NCBI GenBank assembly: GCA_030704615.1
Contig: CM060731.1
Span: 74,132,756-74,196,755, forward strand
DNA length: 64,000 nucleotides
Source: Takakia lepidozioides
Lineage: Eukaryota > Streptophyta > Takakiopsida > Takakiales > Takakiaceae
Direction of reading: 5' to 3'
Positions 39,157 to 50,369 of the stretch are shown here, one piece after another. The notes below the pieces were generated by a model. That model made no database searches. It saw only the letters and a list, made by a program, of their open reading frames with translations, and was not told the DNA's origin. A program made the position numbers and the translations under genes. Position 1 is the stretch's first letter, and each line of letters begins with the position of its first letter.

Positions 39157-40032
39157 CACACCCCTACCAACAAGGAGTCGATGTCCTCATCGACTTGTCC
39201 ATTTTGTAGAAACGAACATCCAAGTTGTGGCGTCCCACATCAAGGAGTTTGTTTCCGCACCATGGCGTCCCATGGCAAAGAACCAAACCCCACACTTGAC
39301 TCTACTCTCCACTAGCTAGTTCGGTTGACTTCCTCCAAGTCCCGGCCAAGGGTGGAGCCTCTCCAGCTCCTCCCAGTGCACTCTTCTTGGCCTACTTCAA
39401 GGCCAAGGAACGATCCTCCCCGAGGATCGAATCGCCTTACTGCAACAACCTTTTGGCATCACCTTGAGCAAGGGTTCACCTGGAACCTTCTTTTGACTAG
39501 GAAGATAACCTTGAACCAACCGTGCGCAATCACTACAATTGGGTCCGCCTTGGAATGCTGGCCTGAGGTACGGGAACACGCTGAAGCCGCACTACGACTT
39601 CGTCCCGAGGCTACACGATTATAGTACGTGAACGGAAGCACGTAGCTTCCGCGTTAGCCCGCACTACAAGGCAACCCCCTCGGTAGCGCAGTTATAGTAC
39701 GCGCACGCGCCAGGTGCGCACTAGCACGTGAACTCCCAAAGAAGGCGCAAGTTTCTTTGCCCCTCGGATGGGGGTCACCCGATTTCGGCACTACGCAAAC
39801 ACACGATTAACCCAATTTACCTCTCCCACTTTTATAAGCTAGCATGCATTCTACACACTAGCCAACCATACATGCATCACCATTCCAAACAAAATAGGAC
39901 GCACAACATTTGGAAGCCATTTCATTTATAGCACGTTTTGTACAATACAAGTTTTTGCAATCGGATTCCTAAGCTAGCTAAGCCGGGCTAAGCATGCATT
40001 TCCTCCTCCACGCTCCAAGGTTGATGTCCCCA
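39157..40032 (-). other. Chromovirus 3' untranslated region
   Basis: Lies between the end of the pol frame (40033) and the 3' LTR. No coding motif seen. The polypurine tract is expected at its left edge (39157-39170). Confidence 0.6.
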
Positions 40033-43000
40033 TCAACGCTTCTTCCGCTTTTGAGGTCGCCCTTCGAAAGCTGCAACCGCCTCGGATGCGTTTCCCATTT
40101 CTGAGGCACGCACCCAAGATGCCTCCACATGATGATAGCCCTTCCATTTGACGAGATACACCGTTTCTCGGTTCTTGCACCTCCTCGACTTAAGTATTGC
40201 TTCCACCTCGTACTCAGGTTCATTTTCATGATCCAACAGCATAGGTGGCGGACGCAACACTTGATGTCGATTCGGAAGCGCTTCATCTTTGAAGTAAGGC
40301 TTCAAAAGGGAGACATGGAATACTGGGTGCACCTTGTTGTTTGCCGGCAACTCCAATTCATACCATCCTCATTCATAACCTTTCGAATGCGAAAAGGTCC
40401 CGCATACGGAGGTACGAACTTCGGACTCACTTCCGGAGGTAGTCGGAAATTCTTGATGTTCAACCAGACCTCCGTGCCTGCCTCAAACTTCACTTCCCTC
40501 CGCTTCCGATTCGCCTGCCTTTCATACCGTTTCCTAGCTTTGGCAATGTTGTACTTTGCGAGCTTCAACAAACGCTCGCGTTCTTCCAGTACCGCCGCTA
40601 CTGCCGGTTCCTCAACGTCCTGGGCGGCCCAACTTGTCGGCACTAGAGGTGCTTTTCCATAGACCAATATGAAAGGGGAAACTCCCGTTGCGGAGTGTTC
40701 TGTGTTATTATAACAGAACTCTGCCGCGTCTAAGTGTTCCACCCAGTCTGTTTGGTCTGCCGACACGTAATTCCGCAAGATCTGCTTCACTACAGAATTC
40801 ACTCTTTCTGTTTGGCCGTCGGTCGTAGGTCGGAAGGCGATGCTCATCTTCAGCCTCGTCCCCATCTTCTTCCAAAGTGCCCTCCAAAATTTACTCGTAA
40901 ACTTTGGATCGCGGTCTGAGACAATATCCTTCGGGACTCCATGATGCTTTAAGATGTGGGCGAAGTAGTCGCCCTGTCTCCTGCGCCGTTGCCGTCTCCT
41001 TGGTGGGGATGAAATGACCCATTTTACTAAACCTATCCACCACCACCATGATTGCATCGAATCCTTTTGACAGCGGCATAGCAGTCATGAAATCCATCGA
41101 GACGCTTTCCCAAGTCCCCTCTGGATCGGCAAGGGTTGTAACAGCCCCGCTTGCTTTTTGTACTCGCTCCGGTTTTGTTGGCATGTGGTGCATGTCTTGA
41201 CATACTCCTCTGCCTCCTCCCTCAGTTTGGACCAGAAATACTCTTTCTTCAAGAGTGCCGCAGTGCGCTTGGCTCCGCCGTGGCCCGCAAGCGGGCTATC
41301 AAGGCATTCTCTCAAGAGGCTATCTCTGATCCCTCCCTTCGGCACGTAGAGACGCTTTTGTTTATACCGGAGCAGTCCATTTTGCAAGTGGAACTGCGAT
41401 TTAACCCCCATCCTCAAGTCCTGCATCACGGACTTCGTCAGCTCATCCTTCCGGCAAGCCTTCCGGATCTTCCTTTGGAGCGCCGTCTCGCCCTTGTACA
41501 CCAACAAGAGCTGCTGCTTTCTACTTAAAGCATCGGCCGCCATGTTGTCTCGTCCCAGTTTGTACTGGATATCCACATCGAACACCGCCAAAGTATCTTG
41601 CCACCTAAGTTGTTTTGGGGACAACTTGGGCTGTGTGGCAAAATACTTCACCGTGACATTGTCCGTGAACACATTCACTGGGTTGGAACCAACATAGTGG
41701 CGCCAAAGCTCAAGACAGTGCACCACCGCCTTCATCTCTTTCTCGTGCGTCGGCCACCGTCGCTCCACTTCATTCAGTTTCTTACTTTCGTAAGCCACTG
41801 GACGTCCATCCTGCATCAGTACTCCCCCAATCGCGAAGTCCGACGCATCTGTATGTATCTCGAACGGACGATCGAACTCCGGGATTTTCAAGACTGGAGC
41901 TTCCGCCATCCGCTGCTTCAATTCAGCAAAAGCTTGGCCACAAAAGGTGTTCCATGCCCAGACTTTAGATTTACACAGAAGGTCTGACAGCGGCCCCGCG
42001 ATTTTTGCGAAATTTCTCACATACTTTCGGTAATAGGAGGCGAGTCCTAGGAAGGATCGCACTCCTGGGACCGAAGTCGGAGGCTCCCAGTCCAAAATTG
42101 CCCTCACCTTCCTGTCATCCATTTTGATCCCATCCTGTGTAATCACATGCCCCAGGAACTCCACTTTTGTGACCCCGAATTCGCACTTTGAAGCTTTGGC
42201 ATACAGCTTCCCTTCTCGCAATTTCTGGAACACCCTTTTGAGGTGCTCCAGGTGCTCCTCCTTTGTTTTCGAATACACCAAGATGTCGTCGATGTACACG
42301 ATCACAAAGTCATCTAACCACTCCTGGAAAAGACTGTTCATCAGCATGCTAAATGTCGCTGGTGCATTGGTGAGCCCAAAAGGCATCACCAAGAACTCAT
42401 ATGAACCATACCTTGTCCTGCACGCGGTCTTCTCCTCATCTCCTTCCGCCACCCGAATTTGATGATAGCCGGAGCGCAAGTCGATCCGGCTGAAATACTT
42501 CGTTCCTGCCAACCGATCGAAGAGGTCGTCGATCCTTGGCAAAGGGTACCGGTTTTTGATAGTCACCTTATTCAGAGCCCTGTAATCGACACACATCCGC
42601 AGTGTCCCATCCTTCTTGTCTGCAAATAGCACCAGGGCTCCGTAAGGTGATTTACTCGGCCGGATGTACCCCTTTGACATTAGATCCTTGAGCTGAGTCT
42701 TCAGCTCGACCAACTCTCTGTGGCTCAACCGGTAGGGCGCCTTGGCAGGCGGTTCCGATCCCGGTATCACCTCAATCTTGTGGTCAACTCCTCTTCGCGG
42801 TGGCAAGCCGCTTGGCAAATCCTCCGGCATCACATCATGGTATTTCTCCAAAATCCCCTTGATCCAATCTGGGCTCGGCTCTCCATCGCCTTCTCCCTTC
42901 ACTTCTCTAATGTAGAGCAAAAACTGGGGCTCGTGTGCCTCCTCCACGGCCCACTCTCTTGCTGACAGAAGGTTTATTCGCCCTCCCACGGGTTTGGGCG

Positions 43001-44590
43001 TTTCTGAAACTCCTAAGACCTCGCCACCATTCCAACATGGCAGCGTGACTACCCTCTTGCGGCCATCTATGACCGCTCCGGATTTGCTCAAAAAGGTCAT
43101 CCCCAAAATGAGATCCACTCCATCGATCTCGCAGACGGTGAAGTTTTCACGTCCCTCCCAACTCCCCAGTTGAAGAGGAACATCGAACGCCAACCTCGTC
43201 GCCAATTGCGGTTCTCCTTTGGCAGAACGCACCCCAATAGAGGCCCCTACGTCAGTTGTCGGGAGTCCCAACTTTTGTGCCGTTGCCGGTGTCATGAAGG
43301 AGTGCGACGCTCCTGTGTCCACCAACAATGACACGTTAGTTCCGGATGTTATCCCATCCACGAACAATAAGTGACTCCATTTACGCAATGCGCCAGTTTC
43401 TTGATACAACTCACAAGAATATTTGCCTACCTTGCAAGTCCTGGCGACCACCGCTTCCACCAAGCGACTGATGGTATCTTCCGACAGTTCCGTGGTTGCT
43501 CGAGTCATGTTCAATTGTCGGGGTTTCGTGCACTTCTTGGCCATGTGCCCGGGCTCTCCGCAATTGAAACACACTCCATCAAAGGTCGCCTTCTGTCCGC
43601 CATAAGCCGCTCCACCCGTTTTTCCTTTCGAAGCACCGGGTGTCGCCTTGACGTGTGAAGGCCCTCCCTTCGATTTCCACGTGCCATTGTCGCCGCGTGG
43701 CCTATCCCACTTCTTTTCCGGTCGGAAGGAGTCACCTTCCCGCCGGGTCTTCTTGTGGTTCAGCTCCGTACGGCCTTGTCTTTCACCCCTAGGGACATGT
43801 GAGAAACATTCAGCCCTCTCTATTGCCTCGTTCAAAGTCTTAGGTGGCTTCTCCTCCAACTTCCGCCTGGCCCATGGGGCCAGTCCCGCCACAAAGTTGA
43901 AGACCATTTCCGGTTCTGCCATGTCCGCGACTTCGAGCAAAAGCACATTGAAAGCCTGGACATATCCCGAATGTCGTCTGTTTGCTTCAAATTCCTCATC
44001 TTGTCCCGGGCAAGCCAGGACGCGTTGAGGGGCACAAACTGACGCTTCATCAATTCCTTGAACCCACTCCAGTTCAAGGTTTCCGGACTTGGACCTCGGT
44101 CGTGAAGGCGTTTCTGCCACCATTGTTGAGCATAGCCCCTCAAATAGGTGGGAGCCACTTCCACCTGATCCTCGTCACTCAACTTGGCCGCCCGGAAGTA
44201 CTGCTCTAGCTCCAAGAGCCAGGTGTTGAGTGCCTTCCGATTTCGGACGCCCTCGAAGGTGCCGGGTTCCTTAGGCTTCACCTTAAACTTTGCCTTAGCG
44301 GAAGTGGCATTAGCCGCCTTCAACACGTCTTTCAACGTCCCGCCAAACTGCGCCAGCAACCCTTCTCAAAAAGCTGCCGGCATGGGAGGCATCTGTTGGT
44401 CTGTCGGAGCTGTCAGGGATTCCTCGGGCTCCGACTCCTCGGATTCCTCCCGCTCTTGAGCGGCCTCGTTTTCAGAAACCTGCGTCGCTTCCTCAAACGG
44501 CCGCTTCGGTGACACGTCGCCCCCATCGGGCTCACCAGGATCATCATCTTTTGGGCCGTTCCGCTTTTGCTTTGGCTTGCCCAACCCCAT
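40033..44590 (-). pseudogene. Chromovirus gag-pol with chromodomain, broken in several places
   Basis: Probable Gag start at 44590 (MGLGKPKQ). In order on the minus strand: gag core with WLLELEQYF; CCHC knuckle [14 protein letters not shown] (about 43530-43575); aspartic protease VDTGAS (about 43306); RT with YIDDI (about 42285-42300); RNase [10 protein letters not shown] (about 41850); integrase HHCC zinc site (about 41190-41290); integrase core Asp in SMDFM, Asp in SDRDPKF, Glu in DGQTERVN; and a terminal chromodomain (YEVEAIL..YLVKWKGY..SW, about 40090-40215). Breaks: in-frame TGA at 44368-44366, and frame changes near 43968, 41110, 40975 and 40357. The copy is therefore inactive unless these are sequencing indels. 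Chromodomains direct insertion to heterochromatin in this family. Confidence 0.93.
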
Positions 44591-44629
44591 GATGAGGCCA
44601 ATCCCAAGGACGATCGCGTACTGAACTAT

Positions 44630-44643
44630 AAGCTCTGATACCA
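44630..44643 (-). other. Primer-binding site for initiator tRNA-Met
   Basis: The minus strand reads TGGTATCAGAGCTT, complementary to the 3' end of initiator methionine tRNA, two bases inside the 5' LTR (44646). This is the standard primer site of plant LTR retrotransposons. Confidence 0.92.
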
Positions 44644-44645
44644 AG

Positions 44646-45373
44646 TGTCGCGCACCTCACTTCGGTAAGCTCCCCTTCAAGTCATAGTTACTCGCTTTGA
44701 TGCGCGCGCCTGACTCCCAACCTGGCCGCCGGGCCAACTTGGAGCTTCGGCTGCTCACCAGGACATAACGGTCCCCCTTCGCTCTCCCACTAAACCCTCC
44801 ACCTATTTGGGCCTAGTGGAATTCCCTTTGGTAGATGGCAGTCCGGAACAACTCCCCACTCTTTGGTCGCTTTCCGGCTCGCTCGCTTACTCACTAGTTT
44901 TTGGTCACCAACGGGCTTGCACCATTCTCGGGGTCACTACCCCCCTTATATATACTTTTGTAGCTGTCCGCGGGGGTTTCACAACCAGCCATGCCATTTT
45001 ATGGCGAACCACCACGAAAACCCTCGACTCCCGGTGATGAGTCGCGGTGAGTCTTGGCCCACTCACCACGGCCCCTATGGACCGTGATGAGTCCCAAGAC
45101 TCCCCACGACTCCCACCACGAGGTCTCCGCCCCCATGGTGAGTCCTATGCCACCCCCACTAAGTCCCGCTAAGCTACCACCACCCCTTGTGGAGCCACCC
45201 CAACCGCAACCCGGTGTGCGAGGCTCCACCTAGTGAGCGCCTCCGCCTCCTTGAGTGCCTTGGGCACTCAATGGTGCTTCAGCCCCCCATACCTATCGCT
45301 GCCGCTGCCCCCACCACAGGGGCAGCCCCTCATGTGTCCCGACCCCCTGCCCTCAAGGCAAAGGGCCGCGACA
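44646..45373 (-). repeat. 5' LTR of the chromovirus
   Basis: 728 bp, about 99 percent identical to the left LTR by eye. It carries the element promoter; a TATATATA motif is near 44947-44954. Confidence 0.93.
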
Positions 45374-45815
45374 CCCACACTCTATCCTTGCTCCCTTCAG
45401 CTATCCATGCCTCGCACGAATCATGCATACAACCTTGCCTTGTTGCTAGCAGTTGACGATGACAGCCTAGACTTGTTCTAGGAAGCACCCAACTCAACTT
45501 ATCACACTAGTTCCTACGCTCAATTGCATCTGCTACTCTCTATAATCCAACAAACATTCACCTTCTTGCCTCGATTGTCCCACCATTGACTGGGGTCAGA
45601 AAAGTATTCATTCCACAACTTCTCCTCGTCTGTGTTACCTATTTCTGATACTTTCCTGTTGTCACATCGGCAGAATCATGTCAAAGTCACTCCAAACTAT
45701 CAAAGCTTCACTCAACCAGCTAACTTGCAGAATTCAGACATGAATAATTAGGGGCGATTCTGATAACAGGGGACAACAATGTGAAATTGAAGAAGGTACC
45801 TTCATTAGCAGTCAT
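45374..45815 (+). repeat. Repeat family G, copy 3, right part
   Basis: It begins with the duplicated CCCAC, then continues family G (ACTCTATCCTTGCTCC through AGAAGGTACCTTCATTAGCA), collinear with 37870-38300. Confidence 0.75.
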
Positions 45816-46019
45816 TACACTCTATCCTTCGCTCAGCCATATTGTTGAACACTCCCTGTCCACAAGGGTATTGTTCAGAATGACATCTGCCACAATTCCA
45901 TCTTTGACGATGCAACCATGGACCTCTTTGCCCTTCCCCAGCAGGCTCGCACATGCACTACAAACGCAAACAAAACTGGTTGTGGCAAACTGGGAGCAAT
46001 ATGTGTCAAAAGAAACCAT
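45780..46019 (-). pseudogene. PPR protein fragment, copy 3
   Basis: The minus-strand frame encodes FVCVCSACASLLGKGKEVHG and CIVKDGIVADVILNNTLVD, matching the same PPR segment as copies 1 and 2. It is truncated on both sides and abuts repeat family G. Confidence 0.75.
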
Positions 46020-46960
46020 TGATACAAATCTACAGCTTACATGCTGTCTCTATTCTCAAAATTGGCAGCACATCACCCATTGCTATGACATATATTGCCC
46101 TAGATACACATTGCCCTAACTGCCATCCCCCAAGATGCTACCCCCACCAGATTTATCTCACTTGGGTCCTTGCAAGGCTGACTTCCAGCTTTGACTCTGT
46201 GCGTGGGGCCTATCGGACAACATACACCAGCAAGCCCTCCCCCTATCCTGCATCAACTCATCTCAGTCTTATCAACTGCACAACGTGTGATGGGAGTGAG
46301 TGCAACATGGGAAAGAGCCACAACACATGATGAGCTGTAGGGAAGAAACAACATCGTGCAAGTAAAGCAAATGATGAAGCAGAAAGACGAGGCAACATGG
46401 GAGAAGGGAAAATGGGGTCCAAGGGCTGAGAAGGTCAACTAGTCAACAATGAGGAACTGGCTCTGGAGCACTATGTTGATGATTAAAAGGAGCAACAAAT
46501 ACATGTGGGGCATCACAGCAAAGTGCATGCCAACGAGGGTCAAAATGGTGCAAGAAAGACTCCACGGATGGTGGGCAGCCAAGGGAGATACAGTGATCAA
46601 GGCACTCATGGCAAAGGAGCTGCCAAGACAAAACAGTTGATTAAGCTACGGAGAAAAAGGAAAGCACAAGATCAACTACGAGGAAAAGTAGCAATTCAAG
46701 CATGGGAGCTGTTGCTAAAACATGAGGAGGAAGACATACGAGGTGAAGCATCAAGGGAACCAGTAGAAGATGAGGAAGATGGAGCACACTTTCTTGTCAA
46801 AGGTTGGCGGTCGAAGAATGCAACCTAGCAATCATAAAGTGAGGCATCCGAGGCTGGACTGCTGCAAAGAGGTACAAAGACAGGAGCTGAGAATGAGATG
46901 TTGCCTTTCATTGAAGTTCCCCACACAAGGGCTGTTTGGCAAGCAAAACCTTAGGCAAGG
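46020..46960. other. Non-coding stretch
   Basis: Short open frames only, none recognised. The right half (from about 46440) has the same purine-rich composition as the open frame that follows and may be part of the same unit. Confidence 0.4.
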
Positions 46961-47725
46961 ATGAGAGGTGAATCTGGGATAAAACCAGCAGCTGGGAGTG
47001 AGGAAAGACACAAGGAAAGGCAGCAATACCTTGTCAAATCTGAGGGTGATGGCTGGAGAAAATTAAACAAGGACCGGAAGTATGGGAGCAGCAATCGCAT
47101 GAAGAAAAATCTGCCTGAGAGGCTGAAGAGTGAAAGGGAGGAAGATAGGCACCTCGCTTATGAAAAGTGGAAGGGCAGGGTAGAAAACCTGATGCCTGAA
47201 ATTGATGGGAGCTCGTGGGAGACTCTGCCAAGAAGACTCCAATCAGCTGTTGCCAACAATCGGACTAGTGAAAGATCGCCCTTGGCTGGCGCAACACCAC
47301 GAAATAAATGCAGCCCTGATAGCATGGTGAGTGGGGCACCAACAGAGCCAGAAAATGAGGGAGAAGAAGGAGACTTCCCTGCCAAGAAAGGCAATGACGG
47401 GCCTGCAGTGGCATGCAAGGAAAGGGACACCGTAAGTGTTGCCAACAGATGCAAATCAGTGCTCATTCATTCGAAAGCACCACGGGAGATGAAGGAAAAA
47501 ACACCTGCAAGGACGTTGAAGCATAAAAGAGGAGAGCACTTCACTTGGGAAGAAAGTGAAGCATTGGAGAACGAGGCTGATGACTGGCAGTCTGAAAAGG
47601 AAAGGCGGTTGTGGGAAACCCTGCCAAGACAACCATATGGAGAGAATCAAGCAGGTGGGAACTGCCCTTCATTGGGGTGGTGCAAACAAGAGCAAGACCA
47701 GAAGCTGAACCACATGAGAAGATAG
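46961..47725 (+). other. 254-codon open frame, unknown hydrophilic product
   Basis: ATG at 46961, stop at 47723-47725. The product is very rich in Lys, Arg, Glu and Gln, with paired motifs of the form SSWETLPRR and RLWETLPRQ (about residues 86-95 and 225-235). No domain, signal peptide or membrane segment recognised. It lies directly before a minus-strand LINE-like tail. It could be a decayed retroelement ORF or a chance purine-biased frame; a true gene is possible but unsupported. Confidence 0.3.
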
Positions 47726-47739
47726 ATACCACAGAGAGA

Positions 47740-48640
47740 GAGACACTATAGAAACGAAAGAGAGAGAAATGAAATGAAATGAAATGGTACTTTATAACCT
47801 CCGGGGAAATCTCAAAGAGCTTATGGTACAAAAGGGAGAAACCAGAAAGAAGAGACAAAATCACAGCCAAAAGCAGCCCAGAAGCCAAGAGAGAGAGAGT
47901 ATGTGCGCACTTGAATTGCAGAACACTTGCCTCGAAACGACGGCTTTGTGCGAGCAATTCTCCACTGTGACGCAGACACATAGCTTGACATAACGAGAGA
48001 GAGAGACCAGGAAGCAATAGACTCACAGGTAAGGTCATGGAAGAGAGCTCTCAACATTAGCCAGCAAGCTAGCCTACAAAGAAAGGGATGTAGGATATGG
48101 ATGCTTACAGTTACCCATGGAAACCAGGAGACACCCATTGGGAGCGGAAATGCAGGTGCATCTATTAAAAAATTCAGAAGTTTTGCCGTTGCAATTTGAA
48201 TGCAAGAAATTTTTAGGAGATGTAGTATGTACAACCCCATGCCAATGTGATTTAGCTGCACGGTGAAATGGAGTGGGCTGAACAGATGAAAGTGAATTGA
48301 TCTTCGACTTCGACCTCTGCACTGGATGAAATTGAACTGGAGCCTTTTCACTTGATCTGATAGACCTCTGGATTGTCTACTGATGAACTCGATGAGTGTG
48401 TTTGCCAATGTGTCGCAAAATCCCTTCCAGCCTTCCAGCGCTTTGCAAGGCAAGACAGGGGACAATGAGATGGAACTGTGGGAGCATCAGCAGCCAAACC
48501 CTGGAAGCAAAGACAAAGAATACATTGTGGAGTCTGTATGGAGCCTGTATGTTCATTTAAAAAGGACTAAAGTGCTCAGAGAACCAACAAACTAACATAC
48601 TGGCACTTGTTTGCCAAAAACCATAACAGAACACTTCCTA
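47740..48640 (-). repeat. Composite repeat, minus copy (pairs with 52320-52880 and 19730-20270)
   Basis: The reverse complement is collinear with 52320-52880: GTTCAGCCCACTCCATTTCA, CATCCCTTTCTTTGTA, GAGAGCTCTCTTCCATGACC, then the LINE-like end with GAAATG repeats at 47765-47792. It adjoins the left arm of the terpene synthase duplication. Confidence 0.8.
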
Positions 48641-49744
48641 CTCCACAGTGTCAGGGTGAGTTGGCTGCTTTTTGCAGCCAACGAGATTGGGGAGTAGGTT
48701 ATAACTATTGACACATGTGCAAGATATAGTGTTGAAATTGCCCTGAAGGCATGGCCTGGGTTTCATCCCCTTCATCAAAGATACTATTGAAACCCATGGA
48801 TAATACTTCAAGATACAGACCATCAGAGCAAGCTGCCACGCCACTGATTTCCTCTAAAGAGCTTGATTTCTTAGTCTGCTAAGACTACTGTAGAAGCAGG
48901 TCTTATCAGGAGCAAACTTGGGCGCAAAGGGGGAGTTACGGAGGACAATGGTTGTTACGGTACGAATTCTCAGTTCTGATGTCACTAGGAGTTATGGAGG
49001 CTGCTGCTTCAGGTGATCCCAGAAGGCCTTCCAGGACAAACCACTCTGAGCAAACTAGAATCTAGACAAAAAAAAGTTTGGAGAAACAGAGCGAATTTCA
49101 AGACCGGGGTGCACTTACCACCCAAAACATGCAACGAAGGGATAATTGGCATCCTTGTAAATATGATGCCTGGGGTGAACAGCATTGATGGAGTTCACAT
49201 CCCACATTCCGCATGACTGGTATATATAAGCAAACCTTGCTACTGGAGGGAAATTGCTTCAGTAGTTCGACCTACGATCTTCCCCATTTGTGGACCATGA
49301 AAGAGGAAACAGCCAGAGAGAAAGATGACTACTGATGTATCTGTGCTTCTTGGAGTCTTGCCACAGATCACAAACGCTCATTGATAGGACATTGATGGGT
49401 GTGTTCACTGTAGGAATGTGCCTCCAATAGAGAGACCTACCCTTTTTAATACAGATTCTGGCCTGCCGAAATTTCTCAAGAAAACTCTTTAAAACAACAT
49501 TGAGGAGAAGAGGAAGAAATGAGATTCATCATGTCCACACAGGAACTACATGGCACATATTGGAACTACAAGAGAAAACGAAGAGAAGAGAATTGGGCAA
49601 TATGTTCATGGGGCAAAGAGAAATAAGAATGAAAGAAATTTGTTACCTCTTATGGGGCCTTAGGGACCATGGGCAAAGTAAAGGTACAAGGGCAAACTAG
49701 AAGCACCATGGACCCAAAACGGGTGAAGGAAAGAAAGAAAGAGA

Positions 49745-49870
49745 AATGAAATGAAATGAAATGAAATGGTGCTTTATAACGTCCGCGGAAAGCTCATAGA
49801 GCTTATGGGACAACATGGAAAGAAAAACATGAGAGAAAACAGGAAGCCAGAGAAATAAGAACTAATGTTC
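49745..49870 (-). mobile_element. LINE-like 3' end with (TTTCA)n tail, minus strand
   Basis: Read on the minus strand: CATAAGCTCTATGAGCTTTC, CGCGGACGTTATAAAGCACC, then four ATTTC units. It belongs to a family of five or six similar ends in the window, and mirrors 59985-60110. Confidence 0.7.
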
Positions 49871-50369
49871 TAGTGATTGTCTAAGGGTGAATGCCTCGTG
49901 CAGGTAGGCTGCCAAACATTTGTGAAAAAGAGAGAAACCTTGTTGAGTCCATCATGAACCCCACCCAGGGCCACGGGACCAATACAGTAAGAAAGAGAAA
50001 GAGATGTTTTGTATTACATCCACAGGAGAGCCAAAGGGCCCAAGGGATACAAGTACAAAAACACTGGAACCTGATCCACAATTGAAATTTGCTTTTCGTT
50101 TTCTAGTCCAACCAAACTTAGTCCGATTCGCTCCTCTCCGCTTCTCCATTTCCTTTTTCTCTGCTAAAACATGAGATGGCAGATCAAAAGCAGCAGCATC
50201 ATATATGCAGAATCCAAATCGTTTTTCTAATATAGACAAACGTTGCTATGAGTAACACCAGTTGCATTACATTCTGACATGTACATGAAAATATATCAAG
50301 TCTTCCTGTGCACTTCAAGCATGCTGACATATATGGTCGACATTGTGACTCAGTGTTGGGTAAAATATA

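Larger units (their letters stand above)
38430..45373 (-). mobile_element. Full-length Ty3/gypsy chromovirus
   Basis: A 6.9-kb element, minus-strand. Two LTRs (38430-39156 and 44646-45373) begin TGTC and end GACA on the plus strand and differ at about eight positions in 727. They are flanked by the 5-bp duplication CCCAC (38425-38429, 45374-45378). The primer-binding site is next to the right LTR, and a purine-rich stretch (GGTAGGGGTGTG on the minus strand) adjoins the left LTR. The coding order gag, protease, RT, RNase H, integrase, chromodomain places it among the chromoviruses. It is inserted in repeat family G. Confidence 0.95.

Noticed and set aside
44591-44644. Gag starting inside the primer-binding site
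   Set aside because: The frame is open, but there is no ATG and the sequence is the tRNA primer site. The first ATG is at 44590.
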